From Cytophagales bacterium (GTDB taxonomy: Bacteria; Bacteroidota; Bacteroidia; Cytophagales; 172606-1), in assembly GCA_025455595.1 (NCBI GenBank), contig JALOMD010000176.1:1-6600 (forward strand): a stretch of 6,600 nucleotides of DNA, written 5' to 3'. The translations under genes were made by a program, and so were the position numbers. Shown here one piece after another: positions 6,370-6,600 of the stretch (its first letter is position 1; every line of letters starts with the position of its first letter). Below the pieces are notes generated by a model. That model searched no databases, had not been told where the DNA came from, and saw nothing but the letters and a program-made list of their open reading frames with translations.

Positions 6370-6408
6370 GTTTAGCGTTTTGAGCGATTTTTGCCCAAAA
6401 CGCTAAAC
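6370..6408 (+). repeat. 29-bp dispersed palindrome, copy 5 (extended stem)
   Basis: The 29-bp core (6375-6403) matches the consensus at 28 of 29 positions. Five more pairs outside it (GTTTA/TAAAC) give arms of 16 bp with one mismatch (A6383 against C6395) around loop GATTTTT. It lies in the GNAT gene leader, 24 bp upstream of the start codon, so it could hamper or regulate translation if transcription starts beyond it. Confidence 0.85.
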
Positions 6409-6472
6409 CGAAAACCAAATACCGGCGGACGAAGGTAAGGCGATTTTTGCAACAAGAACACTAACTTTCGCC

Positions 6473-6529
6473 GCAAATCCTTAGCAATGGACGGTTGGTC
6501 TTCGTAAACAAGGAGACGCAAGGATTTGC
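6473..6529. repeat. 10-bp inverted repeat with 37-nt loop
   Basis: GCAAATCCTT (6473-6482) and AAGGATTTGC (6520-6529) are perfect complements. They lie between the GNAT leader and the AT-rich repeat. No function can be given; a structured leader RNA or chance are both possible. Confidence 0.4.
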
Positions 6530-6533
6530 AACC

Positions 6534-6566
6534 AATTCTGAATTGATAATTCTTAATTCTGAATTA
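6534..6566 (+). repeat. AATTCTGAATT-family repeat, third copy
   Basis: Three AATTCT units in about 33 bp, ending AATTCTGAATTA like the right inverted repeat at 5145-5178, with a few substitutions in the middle. It lies 2 bp before the possible plus-strand start codon at 6569. Confidence 0.7.
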
Positions 6567-6568
6567 AA

Positions 6569-6600
6569 ATGGACATTCTAATGCTTAATCACGTGGCCGT
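6569..6600 (+). CDS. Possible start of a VOC/glyoxalase-fold protein (only about 10 codons seen)
   Basis: ATG at 6569 opens a frame reading MDILMLNHVAV to the window edge. LNHVAV is a typical first strand of vicinal-oxygen-chelate (glyoxalase/bleomycin-resistance) proteins, whose histidine often binds the metal. A second ATG at 6581 would start MLNHVAV. The minus strand has stops in all three frames here, so this end is not the body of a minus-strand gene. The visible stretch is too short to be sure it is a gene at all. Confidence 0.35.
   Translation, partial: MDILMLNHVA

Noticed and set aside
1830..6408. The 29-bp repeats as a CRISPR array
   Set aside because: Copies are separated by whole genes and occur in both orientations, with no regular spacers and no cas genes.

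Overview
The window looks like the chromosome of a member of the Bacteroidota. This is inferred from the long MraY (405 aa, with an extra loop that E. coli MraY lacks), a conserved GNAT-fold protein of a type common in that phylum, and AT-rich intergenic DNA between genes of roughly 52-65% GC. I cannot name the genus.

Layout, left to right. Bases 1-1825 (+) hold the 3' two thirds of treY (maltooligosyltrehalose synthase), cut by the window edge. It converges on a two-gene block on the minus strand, a HipA-like kinase (2807-3616) followed by a DUF3037 protein (1947-2810), which overlap by 4 bp. Upstream on the same strand are mraY (3688-4905), the peptidoglycan lipid I synthase, and an uncharacterised GNAT-like protein (5180-6346). 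At the right edge a plus-strand gene, possibly a glyoxalase/VOC-fold protein, may just begin at 6569.

Two things stand out. First, the kinase/DUF3037 pair is much poorer in GC (sampled lines 37-43% in most of it) than treY, mraY and the GNAT gene, and sits between housekeeping genes. It looks like an acquired, translationally coupled two-protein module. The biochemical role of this pairing is not known to me; a toxin-antitoxin-like or defence role is a hypothesis. Second, every intergenic gap carries repeats. A palindrome of about 29 bp (arms GCGTTTTGGGC and GCCCAAAACGC around GATTTTT) occurs five times and is absent from the genes. A different AT-rich repeat built from AATTCTGAATT forms a 34-bp inverted pair (33/34 matching) bounding the whole mraY/GNAT spacer, which also contains a perfect 31-bp-arm palindrome; a third copy lies at 6534-6566. 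The spacer resembles a miniature inverted-repeat element.

Functionally the genes do not form one pathway: treY is for trehalose made from alpha-glucans, mraY for cell wall, the GNAT protein is unknown, and the kinase pair looks accessory. mraY lacks its usual dcw-cluster neighbours here. No RNA genes, CRISPR array or transposase gene were seen.
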